Part shown: piece by piece, positions 59,476 through 64,000 of the stretch
How the letters are laid out: each line of letters begins with the position of its first letter
Position numbering within the stretch: position 1 is the first letter of the stretch
From: Rhexocercosporidium sp. MPI-PUGE-AT-0058
Taxonomy: Eukaryota > Ascomycota > Leotiomycetes > Helotiales
Direction of reading: 5' to 3'
Length of the DNA: 64,000 nucleotides
Assembly: GCA_020746875.1 (NCBI GenBank)
Contig: JAGTJL010000007.1
Coordinates: forward strand, 186,001-250,000
Position numbers and translations under genes: made by a program
The notes under the pieces: model-generated
What the model saw: only the letters and a program-made list of their open reading frames with translations
The model's database searches: none
What the model was told of the DNA's origin: nothing

Positions 59476-59883
59476 GATTCGATTCTTGCGATCGTAGGTA
59501 GTATCTGACAGATAGGTTTTCTGTCGAAGTTGGTTGATGTAGAAGATAGGATTGTAGGAGGAGGAGTATCAATGTCAATATCCGCAAGATAGACGGTGCA
59601 GCTCTCCCTTCCTTTAAGTCCGCACTGCATGACTGACAAAAGTAAGCCAGCGGAAATATGTCCCGGAAGTCATAATCAATTAGTAAGGTTGTGGAGCCAA
59701 AAGGTTTATTCTAGACTTCCATCAATTTTGAGGTTTGACATCCTGGTGGGGAAAGTCGGGGCGTGTTAACAAAAAGGACCAAGTGTAAGCAAGTATTGAG
59801 AGTTTGAACCAATGAGAGACTGGTTTCCTAATTGAGTTAATTCGTCTGACTGTGGAGATGGGCAGAAAAGAGTGGGCCTTTCA
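59476..59883. promoter_or_regulatory. Shared divergent promoter, oxidoreductase / transcription-factor-like gene
   Basis: 408 bases separate two divergent starts. No gene is seen. AGGAGGAGGAG-like words near 59555-59565 are simple sequence. Confidence 0.45.
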
Positions 59884-61524
59884 ATGAATATGACTTTGAC
59901 TTCACCGCCTGGTACTACTAACTTACAACAAAGTTCGAAATATTTTTCTCAAGCCATGATGGAGAGAACATTTCAGTTTGTGGATAATAGCGCTACGGTG
60001 GATGGGGTTACCAGAAAATTGATGCGCAGCCATGTCATGAAAGGGAAAAATGCAGGAAAGACAGTCCGCCGTCGTTCGAGGCTTGAATTGGGCGCCAGCC
60101 GCACGACACGACGTTACTTTGAGACCCTCTCAGAGGATGAAGCGGCGAAGAGGCGTAATTTGGAAATATCAAGGCCAGTAGAAAGAAACCTTGGAAATGT
60201 GTTGAACACTTTTCATTTTCCTGTGGAGTTAAATGAAAGCTCACTGAAAAGCATGCATCAGTGTAAGTAGGATACTTCTCGATATCCATTGAACTTTGGT
60301 TGGCTAAGACGTTTATTAATAGTTTTCATCTTTATAACCGAGAACATGTACCCTTCCCAACTGCGTCTTTCATCGAACGAGTACAAACATGATTGGCTTG
60401 CAACGACGTTCGTAGATGAGGATGGTAATTTTTAGCGTACCCCTAATTACAGCCCGTATTAATTAAGCATGCAGCAGCATACTGCAGCCTCGCACTAATG
60501 GCATCGACGAACGAGTTCTTTCTTGGGAAAGGTACCAGCTCACCACAGGCACTGGCTTATCTCTCCAACTCACTTTTTTTGGTGAAACGAAGAATGGAAG
60601 GAGAAAATGCTCTCTCAGACTCCACGCTTTGCATGGTTATGATGCTTATTCTTCAAGAGCAAGTCCGGCATGAAGAAGCCTCACAGATACACTACGAAGG
60701 ACTTAGGAGAATGATAAATCTCCGGGGAGGGCTCTCTCGGCTCCAAACTTGCCCCACACTGTTGTTAAAAATGTCTAAGTTAGTATTCTCAGCATATACT
60801 CTTATCCTCATCTGATCAAATCTCGCCTTATAGGATGGACATTCTCTATGCACTTCGTTATGGAAAGCCAATTGTGTTCTTTCGAGATCGCATGTCTGAG
60901 GTTCGAAGCACCATAGCCTCGATTACTAGAAATTCACACTACGTTTCGACAACCCCAACACGTCAGCAAAACGAAATAAATTCATATCTTCAGAATGTAC
61001 TCGATGATACTATGATAGTCACTTCGTTCTTCAATATTGCCTCCAACAGCCAGACCCTGGATATCACTATGTTCTTGGAAATACTAGCATCGATATGTTG
61101 TCGCCTCATTCGATTTCAACCATTACAAAATCCGAAACCTGAGTGCAAAGAGGAAGCAGCATATCATATTGGGTTAATAACGTTTATGACAACGTTGTTT
61201 TTGCAGTGGGATATACGTCGGATAGACGAGTACAATCCAGTCTCAGAGCGGCTTCGAGAGGTCATCAACGAAGATTTGGATATCCAAGATAGCGATTTTG
61301 TTCTTTGGTTTCTGTTCATTGCTAGCATGTGGTTTTCAGTCACAAGTGAACACTGGCTCGTCCTGAGAATAAGGACTTTGACTACACGTTTAGACATTAG
61401 TAGTTGGTCAATGGTTCGTGAGTCACTCAGCAAGTTTCCATGGATATGCGCGCTGCACGATCAACCAGGACGCTTGATATGGAATGTCGTGGAACAAAGA
61501 CCAAGAGAGTCGGAAGGTTGTTGA
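59884..61524 (+). CDS. Fungal-specific transcription-factor-domain protein (DUF3468-like), 491 aa
   Basis: Exons 59884-60262, 60323-60424, 60475-60778 and 60834-61524 give 492 codons. The N-terminus has the pattern FQFVDNSATVDGVTRKLMRSHVMKGKN followed by a basic stretch (TVRRRSRLELG), as in the fungal 'tachykinin family' regulators. The rest is the all-helical fungal-specific domain: AYCSLALMASTNEFF, LSNSLFLVKRRMEG, VRHEEASQIHYEGLRRMINL and GGLSRLQ. No Zn2Cys6 cluster is seen, which is normal for this group, so DNA binding is not certain. The start could also be ATG 59890 or 59959. It is divergent from the enoyl-reductase-like gene, and may regulate the nearby P450/SDR/oxidoreductase set. Confidence 0.87.
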
Positions 61525-61840
61525 AATAACAATTTGGAAAGTCCCAACAGAATCATTTGTAAAGGAGTTATTATTAGACCAATGAGAGATTTATGTCCCA
61601 TTTTGGGTATGTTGTCCATGGAGTAGCCTCGTCTCAGGTACACTAACCCTTAGCTCAGGTATGCTTATCCTTAGCTCAAGTTAAAGCAGTAGTTGCTCAC
61701 GTCCGGAGACTAAAACGGAACCAGCGAACGGAAAATTGATCCTGGGTATGTGGGAATTGTAAGCTAGTAGAAATTATACCAATCTTCTACTATCAGAAAT
61801 CTACATTCCCGAAATATAATTACCTCAGCAAGCCATCAAC
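61525..61840. other. Intergenic, no gene seen
   Basis: 316 bases between the transcription-factor-like gene and the small two-exon gene. A near-duplicate word (cttagctcagg / cttagctcaag) lies at about 61651-61680. Nothing else is notable. Confidence 0.45.
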
Positions 61841-62300
61841 ATGATGCAGCAACGGCACACTGCCTATCCAATGGAACCTCCGTCCCGTACGAGCCAATCA
61901 TCTCAACTAGCTGGTGTTCGGTAAGTTCCCCTGAGAAAAAAACCCGAATTTTGTTACAATTCGCAGTCAAGTTCAGGGTGCATATCTCATCAATAATTGG
62001 ACTTCCTCGCATGATGCCCAGCCATTCGTCTTTCCAGATTGGGAGCTTGTAGGCGCCTCCAATGCAACACCTTTCGATGACAGTGACTTGGAGCACCTCG
62101 GCCGTCGTTCCCATGCCCACTTTTATCGGCTACCCGCTCTAGGAGCTCCAGAAATCCCATCTTCTCTTGGCTTTCATTATGGATATGAATCGAGCTATCA
62201 AAATCATCCTCATTCAATTGTGCGGGATCAACCTCTTGTACAAGGAAACACTGGGACTAGAAGTCTTTGGCTTTCTGGTTTTCATTCTACTGGAGCTTGA
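61841..62300 (+). CDS. Small unknown protein, two exons, 137 aa
   Basis: ATG 61841, exon 61841-61920, a clean GT-AG intron 61921-61966 (gtaagt donor, tcgcag acceptor), exon 61967-62300, giving 138 codons. No family is recognised. The chain is rich in Ser, His, Gln, Tyr and Pro (MMQQRHTAYPMEPPSRTSQS at the start). It has no signal peptide or membrane helix, and looks disordered: it contains PFVFPDWELVGAS and DDSDLEHLGRRSHAHFYRLP. Such composition would fit a nuclear or regulatory protein. A spliced frame with good splice signals supports it, but a minus-strand frame also spans the second exon, so it could be a chance model. Confidence 0.5.
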
Positions 62301-64000
62301 ATAGCTGTTGATTACTTGCCCTGAACTTCGGCAACGAGGAAAATTACATCCACCAAGGCTATGGGATGAGAAACGTGTGGAAAGAAAAACCCTCGCAGAG
62401 CGACTTTAAATTCGATCAGTTCAACACTTCCAACCCTTACACAACCTCTACTAAATAATGTTCCAAGCCGAGCGTTTATCTCAGCTTAGCCATCAGTCTG
62501 CTTAGACGATCGCGAGTGATAAGCATGAAGTAGGAAGGCCCAAAAAAGGATGTCTTATTATTATAATCTGCTCAGATTATTAACTACGGATTTTTATTGT
62601 AATCACGTGTTCGTTTCCTTTAATAGTTTTATTAAATCAAATCGCACAGTTTCCTAAAACCCTTCGTAATAATAATCCGTCTCAAAATACTACCTTTTAC
62701 TGGTAGGGAATTCATTGAAATGACCTAGTGTTAGTCTCCCTAAATTCTGTGTAAGGCGCAGCCTGGTAGATTCGCTGCTTTGCAGATCAGGCCGCAAACT
62801 ATATATTCGGCTCGCAAAGATGCCGTTGGATGCTAACTAATCTTTATTTAGCCTAGCGCCTAATAAGAATCCTAAGTTTGCGATCCTAAAATATCCCTAG
62901 ATGTCGGCATTCCTCACGCTAAAGCTGACCCAAACCAGCTCGAGCTTGTTTTCTTAAATAGTAAGTCTTAAATATAAGTAGCTCTGGGGGAAGAAGGTGC
63001 TGCGTTCGCGAATTAACGAATATAGTAATAGCTGCCGCTGTTATATTTTATCCCGAACTTTAGCGTATTCATCACCTACTACCCTCTTCCTGCTTACATC
63101 CTCGAACTCTTCTATTTACCTCCGTTTATTAACTTACGGTAATATAAATTTGTTTCTTTCTTCTCTTTTCTAATTAATATAACCTCGCGTTAAGCAAACC
63201 GAAACATCTAAAAGGTTAGGCGGTAACGCTTAATACTAAAAGACGAAAGTAAGTAAACTATTCATACTAGTTATGTACTTTAACTAATTATTAATAAAAA
63301 AGCGGCTATAAGAGATTAAGAAAGAACGACCACAACTTCCTTCTCGTAAAAGCGCACGTCTACGCCGCTAAGTTCGTATTATATCTAAGGACAGCGAATT
63401 AAAGCACCGCTTTCCTCCTTAATTAGTAAAGCTCCTGGCAAAATGGAAGGCATAGTACTCTCCTCTTATTATACTATAAAGCCAACTTAAGTCAAGTGGA
63501 ATCCGGCTGTTGCCACACTTCGATCTTATTAGTAAAGTCTTAAAATAAATCCACGATTAGCTCTGTTCGGTAGTTCGTGTATTCTATTGACCAACCTTAA
63601 TGAATTCCTCCTATCTTCCAAGAATGTCCCCCATTATCTAGCATTCACACACGATCTAGAGTATTTAAGACAGAAGTCCTCCCTTTCCTTTTCTGTCCAG
63701 CCCACGGGCTTTTTGCGGTTGGTCAGAGAAGGAAGACCTTGTCGCACTACCTCTAGCTAGCTACCTCTTGCTCCCAAGTGCGTGCAAGGCAGTTTCCTCG
63801 TGATATCCCAGAACAATGTGACCGTTGGCGCCTAGTTCAAGCTCAAGTTAGACTAGTTTCTTAAATACCTAGGGAGCTAGGGAAGAGAGTAACCTACAAT
63901 GGCACAGGATGGCCATGGAGCATATACAGTTCACTGTATCTATGGAATGACTGCCAAGTTAGTTGTTCTGAGAATGAATTATGGACACAGCAAACCGATG
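62301..64000. other. AT-rich degraded sequence, no gene seen
   Basis: The first 250 bases are the 3' flank of the small gene. From about 62560 the sequence is partly RIP-like with many TAA/TAG in all frames. GC-richer remnants lie near 62700-62900 and 63600-64000. Possible transposon-like coding (KSARLRR, then KDSELKHRFPP) near 63340-63420 is not enough to name a family. Confidence 0.45.

Noticed and set aside
61836..62217. Minus-strand frames opposite the small orphan gene
   Set aside because: They lack matching splice sites and family features; the spliced plus-strand model explains the same region better, though with moderate confidence only.
1..64000. tRNA, rRNA, CRISPR array, riboswitch
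   Set aside because: None was recognised by eye on either strand. CRISPR and bacterial-type riboswitches or operons are not expected in this eukaryotic sequence.

Overview
The window comes from a filamentous ascomycete fungus (Pezizomycotina; the class cannot be fixed from the sequence, Leotiomycetes is a guess). The genes are split by many short spliceosomal introns (about 40-115 nt) with fungal CTRAY-type branch sites. Most families are typical of fungal metabolic clusters. The gene-bearing parts alternate with very AT-rich blocks of retroelement relics riddled with TAA/TAG, the usual look of repeat-induced point mutation (RIP).

Layout. 1-8.5 kb: two decayed Ty3/gypsy elements in opposite orientation. 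8.6-11.4 kb: a Zn2Cys6 regulator of the NirA-like type (minus strand). 12.6-17.0 kb: a large many-exon gene joining an alpha/beta-hydrolase (esterase) domain, ankyrin repeats and a shortened CorA-like region (minus strand). 17.8-44.2 kb: a compact metabolic cluster of 13 genes: BVMO-1, acyl-CoA ligase, SDR with a C-terminal SKL, P450, aldehyde dehydrogenase, zinc alcohol dehydrogenase, AtuA-like (DUF1446) protein, HSL-type esterase, acyl-CoA dehydrogenase, PRISE/VEP1-type reductase, BVMO-2, a second SDR and an MFS transporter. 44.2-47.1 kb: AT-rich block with a decayed transposon gene. 47.1-49.2 kb: a P450. 49.2-53.1 kb: AT-rich block with a 2.5 kb inverted-repeat element and a hexanucleotide array. 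53.1-61.5 kb: another P450, an SDR, an enoyl-reductase-like oxidoreductase and a fungal-specific transcription-factor-like protein. 61.8-62.3 kb: a small unknown two-exon gene. 62.3-64 kb: AT-rich, no gene seen.

How the genes may work together (inference). The 17.8-44.2 kb cluster holds the tools to break down an alicyclic or terpenoid ketone: hydroxylation (P450), oxidation to ketone (ADH/SDR), enone reduction (PRISE), Baeyer-Villiger oxygen insertion (two BVMOs), ester or lactone hydrolysis (HSL hydrolase), oxidation to acid (ADH, ALDH), CoA activation (ligase) and peroxisome-linked beta-oxidation (ACAD, SDR-SKL), with an AtuA-like protein as in bacterial acyclic-terpene utilisation loci, plus an MFS permease. 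No terpene cyclase, PKS or NRPS is seen, which favours catabolism or tailoring over synthesis. The genes are tiled as alternating divergent and convergent pairs sharing short promoters.

Gene models were spliced by hand, and in most cases the exon lengths sum to an intact frame. Four introns need GC-AG rather than GT-AG boundaries. The N-terminus, middle and C-terminus of the hydrolase-ankyrin-CorA gene remain uncertain.
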